Positions 23,971 through 32,536 of a stretch of DNA of 36,082 nucleotides are shown here, piece by piece. Positions within the stretch are counted from its first letter, which is position 1; every line of letters begins with the position of its first letter. Position numbers and translations under genes: made by a program. The stretch lies in contig SAUS01000019.1 of the NCBI GenBank assembly GCA_004000625.1, positions 1-36,082 of the forward strand, written 5' to 3'. Source of the DNA: Candidatus Cibiobacter qucibialis (GTDB lineage Bacteria; Bacillota; Clostridia; Oscillospirales; Ruminococcaceae). Below the pieces are notes generated by a model. The model had not been told where the DNA came from, did no database searches, and saw nothing but the letters and a program-made list of their open reading frames with translations.

Positions 23971-26499
23971 TCAATCGCGGTATTCTTCCAGCTTGAAGCA
24001 CTCGAATACGTCACCCTCTTTGACGTCGGAGAACTTCTGCAGGGTGATGCCGCATTCATAGCCTTCGGCCACTTCCTTGGCGTCATCCTTGAAGCGCTTC
24101 AGGGATGCAATGGCATCCTCGCAGATGACGATACCGTCACGCACCAGGCGCAGCTGGGCATCGCGGGTGATCTTGCCGGAAGTAACACGGCAGCCGGAAA
24201 CAGTGCCAACGCTGGAAATCTTGTAGACCTGGCGAACCTGTGCTTCGCCCAAGGCGACTTCGCGCACCTTGGGAGCCAGCATGCCCTTCATAGCGTCGGA
24301 AACATCGTTGATGGCATCGTAAATGACGCGGTACATACGCATTTCAACACCGGCCTGCTCGGCTTCGGCCTTGGCAACAGCGTCCGGGCGAACATTAAAG
24401 CCGATGATGATGGCGTTGGAAGCATCGGCCAGAGAAACATCGGACTTGGAAATTGCACCAACACCGGCATGGATGACGCGCACGCGCACTTCATCGTTGC
24501 TGAGCTTTTCCAGGCTCTGTTTCACAGCTTCGGCGCTGCCCTGAACGTCAGCCTTGACAACAATGGGCAGTTCCTTCATATCGTTCTGGGCCATCTGGTC
24601 AAACAGGTTATCCAGGGTGACCTTGGTGTAAGCAGCAAACTGCTTTTCCTTGGCTTCGGTGGTACGCTTGTCAGCCAGTTCACGGGCCAGGCGTTCATCC
24701 TCAACAGCCTCGAAGATATCGCCGGCGGTGGGCACTTCAGTCAGGCCGGTGATCTCCACAGGGGTGGAAGGACCGGCGGATTCGATCTCTACGCCCTTAT
24801 CGTTGCGCATGGTACGCACACGGCCAACGGCGGTACCGGCAATCAGACAGTCGCCCTTGTGCAGGGTGCCGTTCTGAACCAGCAGGGTGGCAATGGTGCC
24901 CTGGCCCTTATCCAGGCGGGCTTCCACAACGGCACCCTTGGCACGGCGGTTGGGGTTGGCTTTCAGCTCCATGACCTCTGCTTCCAGAACAATGCGTTCC
25001 AGCAGGTCCTGGATGCCTGCGCCAGTAGCGGCAGACACGGGGATGCAGGCAGTTTCGCCGCCCCAGTCTTCGGGCACGATCTCGTACTTGGTCAGCTGTT
25101 CCTTCACGCGCTCCGGGTTAGCGGTCGGCTTATCCATCTTGTTGATGGCAACGATCAGCTTGACGTTAGCAGCCTTAGCGTGGTTGATGGACTCGATGGT
25201 CTGGGGCATGATGCCGTCATCGGCAGCAACGACCAGAACCGCGATATCGGTCATATCCGCGCCGCGGGCACGCATGGCGGTAAAGGCTTCGTGGCCCGGT
25301 GTATCCAGGAAGGTAACGGGGCTGCCGTTGACATTGACCTGGTAAGCGCCGATGGCCTGGGTAATGCCGCCGGCTTCGCCTGCGGTAACGTTAGTGGAAC
25401 GGATGCGGTCCAGGATGGAAGTTTTGCCGTGGTCAACATGGCCCATAACAACAACGACCGGCGGACGTTCGACCAGCTGATCGGCGCTGTCCTCTTCCTG
25501 GGTGAACAGGCGCTCTTCGATAGAAACATGAACTTCATGCTCCACCTTTGCGTGGAATTCCTCTGCGATCAGGGCGGCGGAATCAAAATCGATCACATCG
25601 GAAGCAGCGTGCATTTCGCCCATCTGCATGAACTTGGCAACAACCTTGGCCACGTTCTGCTTCAGGCGGGTAGCCAGCTCGCCAACGGTGATCTCATCGG
25701 GGATGGAGATCTTGAGCTGGGCGTTGCGTGCCTTTTCCAGCTGGATGCGCTGCAGGCGCTCGGCTTCGGTTTCACGGCGGCGGCCAAACTGCTGGCCGCG
25801 GCGGTTATTGCGGTTGTTGAACTTTTCTTTTTTGCCGGTGGGGGCGTTCTTGCGCTTGCTGGGCATATTGCGGCTGTCGGCCAGGTCATCATAGCGTGCG
25901 CTGAACTTATCCACGTTCACATCCACGGTGCGGGTATCCACAGACACCTGGGCGCGGTCAACCTTGACCTGCTCGGTGGCGACGGGCTCCTTGATGCCGG
26001 TCTCGCTGGCCAGCTCCTGCATGGTCACGCGCTTTTCGCTGCGCTTTTCGGCCTGCTTGTTATCATTGCGCTTATCATTGCGCTTTTCCTGCTGGACCGG
26101 TTTGGGCTGTGCTGCCTTGGGCTGCGCATTCTGGGCGGGCTTGGCCTGCTCCGCTTTCGGCTCTGCCTTGGGGGCTTCCGGCTGCTTGGGCTGCTTGGGC
26201 TGGGGCTTAGTGGCCTCCGGCTTCGGCTCTTCTTTTTTCGCCTGGGGCTTTGCTTCGGGCTTTTTGGTCTCCTGCTTGACGGGCTGCGGTTCCTTGCCGG
26301 ATGCCAGATACTCGCCCAGGTCCTTGACGGCGGTTTCGCGGGTCAGGGCTTCCAGCAGGGCGTTGACCTCGTTTTCTTCAAAGGTCGCACCCGTCTTGCG
26401 GGTCTCGCCGGTCAGCTCCGCAAAAGTCTCGATAACCTTTTTGGTGCTGATGCCAAAATCTTTTGCAATATCCGTAACTTTGTATTTGAAATCAACCAT
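23971..26499 (-). CDS. infB: Translation initiation factor IF-2
   Basis: 842 residues. GTPase that brings initiator tRNA to the 30S subunit and promotes subunit joining. The N-terminal IF2_N helices lie at about 1-60. A long Pro/Lys/Gln/Glu-rich low-complexity linker lies at about 68-150, with a second basic stretch to 260 (RNNRRGQQFGRR). The G1 motif GHVDHGKT is at 353-360, followed by DTPGHEAF and NKMDKP, then domains II-IV. AAGGAGG lies upstream of the start. The start overlaps the ylxQ stop by 8 bases, showing tight coupling. Confidence 0.98.
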   Translation of the reverse strand: MVDFKYKVTDIAKDFGISTKKVIETFAELTGETRKTGATFEENEVNALLEALTRETAVKDLGEYLASGKEPQPVKQETKKPEAKPQAKKEEPKPEATKPQPKQPKQPEAPKAEPKAEQAKPAQNAQPKAAQPKPVQQEKRNDKRNDNKQAEKRSEKRVTMQELASETGIKEPVATEQVKVDRAQVSVDTRTVDVNVDKFSARYDDLADSRNMPSKRKNAPTGKKEKFNNRNNRRGQQFGRRRETEAERLQRIQLEKARNAQLKISIPDEITVGELATRLKQNVAKVVAKFMQMGEMHAASDVIDFDSAALIAEEFHAKVEHEVHVSIEERLFTQEEDSADQLVERPPVVVVMGHVDHGKTSILDRIRSTNVTAGEAGGITQAIGAYQVNVNGSPVTFLDTPGHEAFTAMRARGADMTDIAVLVVAADDGIMPQTIESINHAKAANVKLIVAINKMDKPTANPERVKEQLTKYEIVPEDWGGETACIPVSAATGAGIQDLLERIVLEAEVMELKANPNRRAKGAVVEARLDKGQGTIATLLVQNGTLHKGDCLIAGTAVGRVRTMRNDKGVEIESAGPSTPVEITGLTEVPTAGDIFEAVEDERLARELADKRTTEAKEKQFAAYTKVTLDNLFDQMAQNDMKELPIVVKADVQGSAEAVKQSLEKLSNDEVRVRVIHAGVGAISKSDVSLADASNAIIIGFNVRPDAVAKAEAEQAGVEMRMYRVIYDAINDVSDAMKGMLAPKVREVALGEAQVRQVYKISSVGTVSGCRVTSGKITRDAQLRLVRDGIVICEDAIASLKRFKDDAKEVAEGYECGITLQKFSDVKEGDVFECFKLEEYRD

Positions 26500-26827
26500 T
26501 GGCTGAATCCTCCTTCACTTGCTTTTTGAGGTAGCCTGCACACAGGTGTGCAAGGTTTTCGTCCGTAACCGCAAATACGGCAGCAGGCTTTGGCGTAAGC
26601 ATGCGCAGGTCCTCGCCTTTCAGCGGCATCACCGCGCAGGGGATCACCCCGCGGCAGGTATCCTGCATATGCTGCGTGGTGCGCTTGCTGGCGTCGCAGG
26701 CCAGCAGCACCAGGCATGCCTTGCCCCGCATCACAGCTTCTTCCACACGGTCATAACCGTGCAGCAGCTTGCCGGCCTTGCGGCAAATTCCCAATGCACC
26801 CAACAATGGGTCCTTATCATTCGCCAC
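26492..26827 (-). CDS. ylxQ: L7Ae/L30e family ribosome-associated protein (YlxQ)
   Basis: 111 residues. An L7Ae-type RNA-binding fold: LGICRKAGKLLHGYDRVEEAV and LVLLACDASKRTTQHM are the usual first half. Family members bind kink-turn RNAs, and YlxQ sits in the nusA-infB operon in Firmicutes. It overlaps ylxR by 11 bases and infB by 8, so the three are read as one translational unit. Confidence 0.92.
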   Translation of the reverse strand: MANDKDPLLGALGICRKAGKLLHGYDRVEEAVMRGKACLVLLACDASKRTTQHMQDTCRGVIPCAVMPLKGEDLRMLTPKPAAVFAVTDENLAHLCAGYLKKQVKEDSANG

Positions 26828-27128
26828 GGGGCATCGCCTCCTTTACTGCCTGCTCGGCACAGGCCATCTCCTCGGTCAGGCGCTCAAACACCTCATCCGG
26901 CACCGGCACACCAAAGGCATGTTCCAGCCGCTTGGCCTTGCGTGCTTTGGCCAAGCACGCTGCCGACGGGCACAGGTATGCGCCGCGGCCGGAGCGCTTG
27001 CCGGTCAGATCCACGCTGACTTCACCTTCGGGGCTGCGCACAATGCGCACCAGTTCTTTTTTCGGTTTTTGGGTGTTGCACCCAACGCACCGGCGCACCG
27101 GCACCTTTTTTTGCGGTTTTTGTTGCAA
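26817..27128 (-). CDS. ylxR: YlxR (RnpM) RNA-binding protein
   Basis: 103 residues, DUF448 family. CVGCNTQKPKKELVRIVR (15-32) and GRGAYLCP are the family motifs. YlxR of B. subtilis is reported to bind RNase P RNA. The start is a TTG at 27128, 6-7 bases after AGAGGT. The C-terminus (about 60-103) is helical and acidic. It overlaps the next gene, ylxQ, by 11 bases. Confidence 0.92.
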   Translation of the reverse strand: MQQKPQKKVPVRRCVGCNTQKPKKELVRIVRSPEGEVSVDLTGKRSGRGAYLCPSAACLAKARKAKRLEHAFGVPVPDEVFERLTEEMACAEQAVKEAMPRGE

Positions 27129-27178
27129 ATGGCTGACCTCTTTTCAGTCTCAGCGCCGCATTGCACGGCGTGTGCTCA

Positions 27179-28315
27179 TTATTCCTTGCCGGTTTCCGGG
27201 GCGGTCTCGGCGGCGGGTGCTTCGGCCGGCTGTTCAGCCGGGGTTTCGTCCCCCTCGCCATAGTAGCCGGATTCCGGGCGGATGTCAATATTATAGCCGG
27301 TCAGGTGGGCGCACAGGCGCACATTCTGGCCCTTGTTGCCAATGGCAAGGCTCAGCTGGTGGTCAGGCACGGTCACGCGGCAGCTCTTGGTTTCGCCGGG
27401 CAGCAGCTCCACCTTGACAACCTTTGCCGGGGACAGAGCTGCGGAGATGAACTCGTTGATGTCCTCGCTCCAGCGGATGATATCGATCTTTTCGCCGCCC
27501 AGCTCTTCCACGATCTTTTCCACGCGGGAGCCATGGGCGCCGATGCAGGCGCCGACGGGGTCAACATCGGGGTTCTTGCTCCACACAGCCATCTTGGTGC
27601 GGGCACCAGCCTCACGGGCAATGGCCTTGATCTCAACGGTGCCGTCATAAATTTCGGGCACTTCCAGCTCAAACATGCGCTTGACCAGGCCGGGATGGGT
27701 GCGGCTGATGGTCACGCGGGGGCCGCGCTCGGTTGCCAGAACATCGACCACATAAACCTGAACCATCTGGCCTTCGGTAAAGTGTTCGCCGGGCACCTGT
27801 TCGTTTTTGGGCAGAACCGCGCTGCCGCCCTTGCCGAGATCCAGCACGATGTTGCCGCGCTCTGCATCCACAGCGGTAACGGTGCCGGTGATGATCTCGT
27901 GTGCGCGGGACTGCATCTCGCTGCACTGCAGGCTGCGCTCGCCTTCGCGCAGGCCCTGGCGGATCACATGCTTTGCGGTCTGGGCGGCAATGCGGCCAAA
28001 CTCTTTGGTCTTGAGGGGGGTAACAAGGCGCTGGCCCACTTTATAGGTCTTGCGGATCTTCTGGGCATCTTCCAGGCTGACCTGGGTGTGGGGGTTCTCA
28101 ACTTCCTCCACAATGTCCTGCAAAAGGCTTGCGCGAAATGCGCCGATGTTGGGGTCGATATCCACAACGACATTATCGTCCTCGACCTCATAGTCCTTTT
28201 TGACAGCAATGACAATGGCGGCCTTGATCTTATCGATCAGGTAGTCTGCCGGCAGTCCGCGCTCCTTTTCCAGTGCGGCCAGTGCGTCAAAAAATTCGTT
28301 GTTATTCGTTGCCAT
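27179..28315 (-). CDS. nusA: Transcription termination/antitermination factor NusA
   Basis: 378 residues, the short Firmicutes form without the C-terminal AR repeats of E. coli. An N-terminal RNA polymerase-binding domain (about 1-125) is followed by an S1 domain (GTVTAVDAERGNIVLDLG) and two KH domains (DPVGACIGAHGSRVEKIVEELGGE and LAIGNKGQNVRLCAHLTGYNI). It ends in an acidic Pro/Ala/Glu tail. The start at 28315 follows GGAGGA; the frame runs nine codons further. It begins 23 bases after rimP. Confidence 0.97.
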   Translation of the reverse strand: MATNNNEFFDALAALEKERGLPADYLIDKIKAAIVIAVKKDYEVEDDNVVVDIDPNIGAFRASLLQDIVEEVENPHTQVSLEDAQKIRKTYKVGQRLVTPLKTKEFGRIAAQTAKHVIRQGLREGERSLQCSEMQSRAHEIITGTVTAVDAERGNIVLDLGKGGSAVLPKNEQVPGEHFTEGQMVQVYVVDVLATERGPRVTISRTHPGLVKRMFELEVPEIYDGTVEIKAIAREAGARTKMAVWSKNPDVDPVGACIGAHGSRVEKIVEELGGEKIDIIRWSEDINEFISAALSPAKVVKVELLPGETKSCRVTVPDHQLSLAIGNKGQNVRLCAHLTGYNIDIRPESGYYGEGDETPAEQPAEAPAAETAPETGKE

Positions 28316-28338
28316 GTTAGTCCTCCGTTCAATATCGC

Positions 28339-28833
28339 TCAAAACAAATCTTCATCGTCACACAGTTTTACATACCCTGCGGCTTTTACCGGGAAGGTAT
28401 AATCCCCGTCATCGCTTTTCAGCGTCACCATGCCGTCAGCGGAAAGCCCTTCCAGAATGCCCTCCACATCGCGGCGGCCCTGTTCGTCCGGGCGGATCAG
28501 GTGGGCAGCGCATTTCTGGCCTTTCAGCTGTTCATAGTGTTCGGGGCGGGTCAGGCGGCGGCCCAGGCCGGGGCTGCCAACTTCAAGGTAGTAGCTCTGG
28601 TCAATGGGGTCAGTCTCGTCCAGAATCGGGTCGATGGCGCGGGAAACCGCCTCGCAGGTGTCCGTGTCCAGCGGCTCGTCACGGTCGATCAGAACGCGCA
28701 GGAACCAGTCCGGGCCTTCTTTTTCAAAGCGGACATCCCACAGGCGCAGGCCGAAACCTTCGACCGTGGGGCGGACAAGTGCTTCCACAACGGCTGCGGC
28801 ACCGCCGGGCTGATGGTTTTTGCCTTTGGCCAT
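28339..28833 (-). CDS. rimP: Ribosome maturation factor RimP
   Basis: 164 residues. Binds free 30S subunits during assembly. YLEVGSPGLGRRLTRPEHYEQLKGQ (about 89-112) is the family signature, followed by an Sm-like C-terminal domain. The start at 28833 has AGGGAGA 6 bases upstream. The longer frame upstream would cross the leader terminator. First gene of the rimP-nusA-infB operon. Confidence 0.95.
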   Translation of the reverse strand: MAKGKNHQPGGAAAVVEALVRPTVEGFGLRLWDVRFEKEGPDWFLRVLIDRDEPLDTDTCEAVSRAIDPILDETDPIDQSYYLEVGSPGLGRRLTRPEHYEQLKGQKCAAHLIRPDEQGRRDVEGILEGLSADGMVTLKSDDGDYTFPVKAAGYVKLCDDEDLF

Positions 28834-28851
28834 AAAAAATCTCCCTATCAT

Positions 28852-28884
28852 AAAAAGAAAGCGGACCTTTGACAGCCCACTTTC
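28852..28884 (-). terminator. Attenuator-like terminator in the rimP leader
   Basis: On the minus strand GAAAGTGGGC and GTCCGCTTTC form a 10-bp stem (two G-T pairs) around an 8-base loop, then TTTTT. It lies between the rimP promoter and the rimP start codon, so it can only act on transcripts entering rimP-nusA. Confidence 0.7.
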
Positions 28885-28909
28885 CATAAAATCATCATCG
28901 AACAATAAG

Positions 28910-28938
28910 AATATAGCATACCGCGGCAAAAAATGCAA
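28910..28938 (-). promoter_or_regulatory. Promoter of the rimP-nusA-infB operon
   Basis: On the minus strand TTGCAT (28938-28933), a 17-base spacer and TATATT (28915-28910). Confidence 0.75.
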
Positions 28939-29009
28939 GGGGTTTGGCTCATTTTGCGCGAAATTGTAACCAAAATATCCCTTTTGGCCGCCTTTTATGC
29001 GCCCGGCTC

Positions 29010-29038
29010 TTGACGGCGCAGCGTGCTTCCGGTATAAT
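29010..29038 (+). promoter_or_regulatory. Promoter of padR-DUF2812
   Basis: TTGACG (29010-29015), a 17-base spacer and perfect TATAAT (29033-29038). Confidence 0.85.
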
Positions 29039-29066
29039 ATCGTTATAAGATATCGTGTTACGATAT
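29037..29066 (+). promoter_or_regulatory. Double PadR operator
   Basis: Two overlapping 7-3-7 inverted repeats: ATATCGT-TAT-AAGATAT (29037-29053, one mismatch) and ATATCGT-GTT-ACGATAT (29050-29066, perfect). They share four bases and overlap the -10 box. This is the layout expected for autorepression by the PadR protein encoded next. Confidence 0.75.
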
Positions 29067-29097
29067 TGCAGTTTGCTACCAAAGGAGGTGCTGCTCC

Positions 29098-29508
29098 ATG
29101 CCGAAACAGGCGCTGGAGAGCCTGACGGAATCTATGTTTTACCTGTTGATGGCCTTGACCCAGGGTGAGCGCTGCGGCACTGAGATCACCGCATTTGCCG
29201 CCGAGATCACCGCCGGGCGGGTCAAGATTGGCCCGGCAACGCTGTATACCCTGCTGGGCAAGTTTGAAAAAGAAGGCCTGATTGCCGAAACGTCCGTGCT
29301 GGGTTGCAAGCGGTATTATCAGATCACCCCCGCGGGCAGAGCCGCCTATACAGCCGAGTGTACCCGGCTGCAGCTCTGCCTGCAAAACGCGGCCGCGGCG
29401 GCGCAGGGCGCTTTTGCCCCCGCTGCCCTGCCGGGAAAGGAGCTTGACGACCATGACCAAAGCACGCTGCAAAACCCTTTGGCAGCCCATCCCCTGCCCA
29501 CTGTCTGA
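29098..29508 (+). CDS. PadR family transcriptional regulator
   Basis: 136 residues. An N-terminal winged helix (about 8-85): SMFYLLMALTQGERCGTEI, KIGPATLYTLLGKFEKEGLI and KRYYQITPAGRAAY are classical PadR sequence. AAAGGAGG precedes the ATG. The last 56 bases overlap the start of the DUF2812 gene in another frame, so the two are coupled. Pairs of PadR and DUF2812 proteins are common in Clostridia. The promoter carries a double operator, implying autorepression. The ligand is unknown. Confidence 0.93.
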   Translation: MPKQALESLTESMFYLLMALTQGERCGTEITAFAAEITAGRVKIGPATLYTLLGKFEKEGLIAETSVLGCKRYYQITPAGRAAYTAECTRLQLCLQNAAAAAQGAFAPAALPGKELDDHDQSTLQNPLAAHPLPTV

Positions 29509-30634
29509 CATTGAGGGGCTGGAAAGCTGGCTGGGCGATATGGCCGCACAGGGGCTTGTGCCTGTAACAATCGGCCAGAACTTTGCCCGCTTCCGCTGCA
29601 GTCAGCCCAAAGCCGTGCGCTACCGGCTGAACGCCAAGCCTGCGCCGGAAACATTTTTAGAATCTGCCCCCGGCACCCCGGATGGCGAGGAACGCGCCCT
29701 GGCGCAGGAATGCGGCTGGTATTATGTTACCGCCGTGGGAGACTTTTTCCTGTACGCCTGCGAGGATCGTGATGCGCCGGAGCTGAACACCGACCCGCAG
29801 GTACAGGCGCTCAGCCTGCGCTATGCCAAGCGGCAGGTATTCGCCCCCGCCGGGCTGCTGGCTTACTGGCTGGTAACGTTCTGGGTGCGGTACGCCATTG
29901 GCGTCTGGCACACGCCGGTGATCGATTTTGTCACCCTGGGCTGGCTGAGCTTCTGCTATCTGGGGCTATTAGCCGCCGCGCTGGCCAGCGTGGTACACAA
30001 CACCGTGCTGCTGTACCAGTTTTCTGCCCGGTTAAAGCGCGGTGCGGAGCCGGAGCGGCACAAGAACTGGCGTAAGGGTGCCGGGCGGTATCTGGTTGGG
30101 CGGGTGCTGGCGGCGCTGCTGTTTGTGCTGACCATTGTGTGGACCTTTGCGGGTTCTGCCATGGAAAAGAGCCGACACGGCAGCATTCCGCTGGAAGATT
30201 ATACCGCTCCCCTGCCGTTTGCCGTCTTGGACGATTACGCCGGGCAGCCCGTTGCGCTGGATGCCGACGCCGCCCCCGCGGCCAGTTTTGTGCTGGTGCA
30301 GAGGTTGCCGCTGGCCCCGACCTTTATCAAATATGAAGCCCACGGCCAGGCCGGCGCGAATGGGCTGCGTGGTGCATTATATGTAGAGTATTACGAATGT
30401 ATCACCCCGCAGCTGGCCCAGACGATGTACCGCGAAGGCAAAACCAACGGGCTGCACAACTTTCCCGAAACCGCCGCCGATGCCGCCAACGGTTCCATCT
30501 ACTGCCGCACGCTGGTGGACGGCAATAAAGTGCTGCGGGTACTGCTGTTCCAGTACCAGGAGGAGCAGATTCCTTTGCAGGAGCTTGAAGCGATCTGCAA
30601 AAGCGGATTTGCTACATTGGGTAACTCAACCTAA
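29453..30634 (+). CDS. DUF2812 domain membrane protein
   Basis: 393 residues. The N-terminal DUF2812 domain (about 18-125) includes LESWLGDMAAQGLVPVTIG and ALAQECGWYYVTAVGDFFLYACED. Three hydrophobic segments follow: FAPAGLLAYWLVTFWVRYAI, WLSFCYLGLLAAALASVV and VLAALLFVLTIVWTFAGS. The C-terminal soluble domain (about 235-393) is of unknown type. The start at 29453 follows GAAAGGAGC; the frame runs 57 codons further inside padR. It is probably the regulated partner of the PadR protein. Confidence 0.88.
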   Translation: MTKARCKTLWQPIPCPLSDIEGLESWLGDMAAQGLVPVTIGQNFARFRCSQPKAVRYRLNAKPAPETFLESAPGTPDGEERALAQECGWYYVTAVGDFFLYACEDRDAPELNTDPQVQALSLRYAKRQVFAPAGLLAYWLVTFWVRYAIGVWHTPVIDFVTLGWLSFCYLGLLAAALASVVHNTVLLYQFSARLKRGAEPERHKNWRKGAGRYLVGRVLAALLFVLTIVWTFAGSAMEKSRHGSIPLEDYTAPLPFAVLDDYAGQPVALDADAAPAASFVLVQRLPLAPTFIKYEAHGQAGANGLRGALYVEYYECITPQLAQTMYREGKTNGLHNFPETAADAANGSIYCRTLVDGNKVLRVLLFQYQEEQIPLQELEAICKSGFATLGNST

Positions 30635-30694
30635 ACCTGCTAAACCGGTAGAATTTCTTTATTTCTTCTCTATACAAAACACAAAACAAACAGT

Positions 30695-30729
30695 GCCGCC
30701 GCCCCACCTTGCTGCGTGGGGCGGCGGCG
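30695..30729. terminator. Bidirectional terminator between DUF2812 and aminopeptidase genes
   Basis: GCCGCCGCCCCAC and GTGGGGCGGCGGC form a 13-bp perfect stem with an 8-base loop, followed by GCTTTGCTGTTATAATTTT. It lies between convergent genes and can serve both. Confidence 0.8.
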
Positions 30730-30778
30730 CTTTGCTGTTATAATTTTATGTTATGGCTGTAGCATCTGTTTTGCCGTA

Positions 30779-32014
30779 TCAGAATGCCCATTCACCGTTG
30801 GTGAAAATGGTCACTTCTTTACCGTCCTTGGTGGTGCCGATGACGTTGGTATCCGGCGCGCCGATCATGACATCCTCATGGATGGCGGAATCGTTCAGGC
30901 CCTTGGCCAGCAGCTCGGTGCGGTTCATCTTGCTGCCGCCCTTGATATTGGTCGGGTAGCCCGCGCCAAAAGCAATATGGCAGGCAGCGTTTTCATCAAA
31001 CAGGGTGTTGTAGAACAGCACGCCGCTCTGGTTGATGGGGCTGGATGCCGGAACCAGGGCAATTTCGCCAATGCGGCAGGCATTCTCATCGGTGGAAAGC
31101 AGCTCAGCCAGCAGGCTGGCGTTCTTCTCCGCGCCATGCTCAACAACTTTGCCGTCCTTGAAGGTCACATGCCAGCCCTCAATCAGCTGGCCGTTGTACA
31201 CATAGGGTTTGGTGCCGTACACAATGCCGTTTACCCGCTCACGGTGGGGTGCGCAGAACACTTCCTCGGTGGGTACATTGGCGATAAAGTCGGTGCCGTT
31301 TTCCGCCTTGCTGGAAGCCCCCTCCCAGGTGGCATCATCTGCCAGGCCAACGGTCAGGTCGGTGCCGTTGGAGCTGGTCATGTGGATATGGTCCAGGTTC
31401 CAGGCGTTCAGCTGGTCGCGGTGGCGGCGGCCTTCGGCCACATGGGCTTTCCAGGCGCTGACAGGGTCGCCGGTGGAAACGCGGCAGACATCAAAGATCA
31501 GGGCCCACAGCTTTTCCATGGCTTCCTCCACCGGGATGCCGGGGAACACTTTTGCGGCCCAGGACGGTGCCGGAACAGCGGCCACGCACCACTGTACACG
31601 GTCGTTCATCGTGTATTCCTGCCAGGGTTTCAGGAATTTGCGGCGGGCAAGGTTGACGCGGTTGATCTTGGCGGCATCCAGCCCAGCCAGTGCTTCGGGG
31701 TCAGCGGCGTGGATCGCCAGGGTGCAGCAGCCGTCCGGGTCCTCGGCATAGTCCAGGTAACTGCGCAGCTCATAGGGCTTCATAGCAGCCAGGTCTTCCT
31801 CTTTGGCATATTCGTAATGCAGGCGGCTGAGTTTGTCATCCTCCCACCGCACGATGCAGTTTTTAGCACCGGCTTCATACCCGGCTTTGACGCAGGCATG
31901 GCCGAACTCCGGCATGGTGACCGGGCAGCGGATGATAAAATTCTGGCGCGGCTGAACATTGACACCGACTTTGACGATAAAATCGGCATACAGCTGAAGA
32001 TAATGCTGGTTCAT
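30779..32014 (-). CDS. M29 family aminopeptidase
   Basis: 411 residues, the usual length of M29 (AmpS/AmpT) enzymes, which remove N-terminal residues using two metal ions. Conserved stretches: NVPTEEVFCAPH (metal-ligand Glu region), YNTLFDENAACHIAFGAGYP and SAIHEDVMIGAPDTNV (His-x-Asp of the metal site), near the C-terminus. The start at 32014 follows AAGGAGA; the open frame runs 18 codons further into a repeat. A 172-bp palindromic element sits about 40 bases before the start, so its promoter must lie in or beyond that element. Confidence 0.92.
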   Translation of the reverse strand: MNQHYLQLYADFIVKVGVNVQPRQNFIIRCPVTMPEFGHACVKAGYEAGAKNCIVRWEDDKLSRLHYEYAKEEDLAAMKPYELRSYLDYAEDPDGCCTLAIHAADPEALAGLDAAKINRVNLARRKFLKPWQEYTMNDRVQWCVAAVPAPSWAAKVFPGIPVEEAMEKLWALIFDVCRVSTGDPVSAWKAHVAEGRRHRDQLNAWNLDHIHMTSSNGTDLTVGLADDATWEGASSKAENGTDFIANVPTEEVFCAPHRERVNGIVYGTKPYVYNGQLIEGWHVTFKDGKVVEHGAEKNASLLAELLSTDENACRIGEIALVPASSPINQSGVLFYNTLFDENAACHIAFGAGYPTNIKGGSKMNRTELLAKGLNDSAIHEDVMIGAPDTNVIGTTKDGKEVTIFTNGEWAF

Positions 32015-32055
32015 AAGGCATTCTCCTTTTTGTTGGCGCGGCTTTGGATTTTTAA

Positions 32056-32227
32056 GGCAATACCGCATAATTCTAAGTGCCGATACGGCGAGCGAGGTGC
32101 GGCAGATGCTAAGCCAAAAGCGCAGATAATACTGGATGTCTTATCGAGCATTTTGGCAACGCAGATGCCGTGCCGCAGCCGCCGGAGCGGTGCTTAAGCC
32201 GTAAGGCGGGAATTATGCGGTGCTGCC
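32056..32227 (-). mobile_element. 172-bp inner palindromic element, stand-alone copy
   Basis: Bounded by GGCAATACCGCATAATTC and its near-exact reverse complement. It has exactly the length of the inner unit at 23272-23443. Compared by eye it differs from the reverse complement of that unit at about six of 172 positions. The outer 332-bp arms are absent here, so the 172-bp unit is a separate repeat able to occur alone. Confidence 0.8.
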
Positions 32228-32360
32228 TTAAGATACACCCCAGAGCACGCGCGTTTTGTATTCTGTGCCCAGTATACCGCATCTTCCCGGTTCTGAAAAC
32301 CCCCGGATATAACAAAGTTATTACTTGCGTATAAAAAAGTGCTTACCCGTGATAAACAGT

Positions 32361-32521
32361 AGTGAATAGAGAATAAAGAATCATGTCGGTACGCCGCCGC
32401 GGCGGCACAAATAAAATAGGCAGGTTGCTCTGGCCGGAACGCTTTTTGCCGGAGTGACTGGCCTGATTCAAATGTGACGCGGTGGGCGTCACACAAGCAT
32501 TATTCTTTATTCATTGTTTTT
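32361..32521. repeat. AT-rich inverted-repeat element, long copy
   Basis: The left arm AGTGAATAGAGAATAAAGAA and the right arm ATTATTCTTTATTCATTGTT are imperfect inverse copies. Inside are CCGCCGCGGCGG, CCGGAACG...CCGGAGTG and GTGACGC-GGTG-GGCGTCAC hairpins. Shared arms and core relate it to 7031-7112, which lacks about 80 internal bases. It lies next to the beta-repeat gene and carries no open frame of note. Confidence 0.7.
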
Positions 32522-32536
32522 TCTTGTTTAGCTCCC

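Noticed and set aside
23938..26529. 863-codon open frame on the plus strand, very Leu/Gly/Phe-rich
   Set aside because: It mirrors infB exactly on the opposite strand. The composition reflects the antisense of a Lys/Glu/Pro-rich gene.
29282..29452. Longer N-terminus for the DUF2812 protein
   Set aside because: The extra 57 codons lie within padR and are Arg/Pro-rich shadow sequence. The ATG at 29453 has its own GAAAGGAGC.
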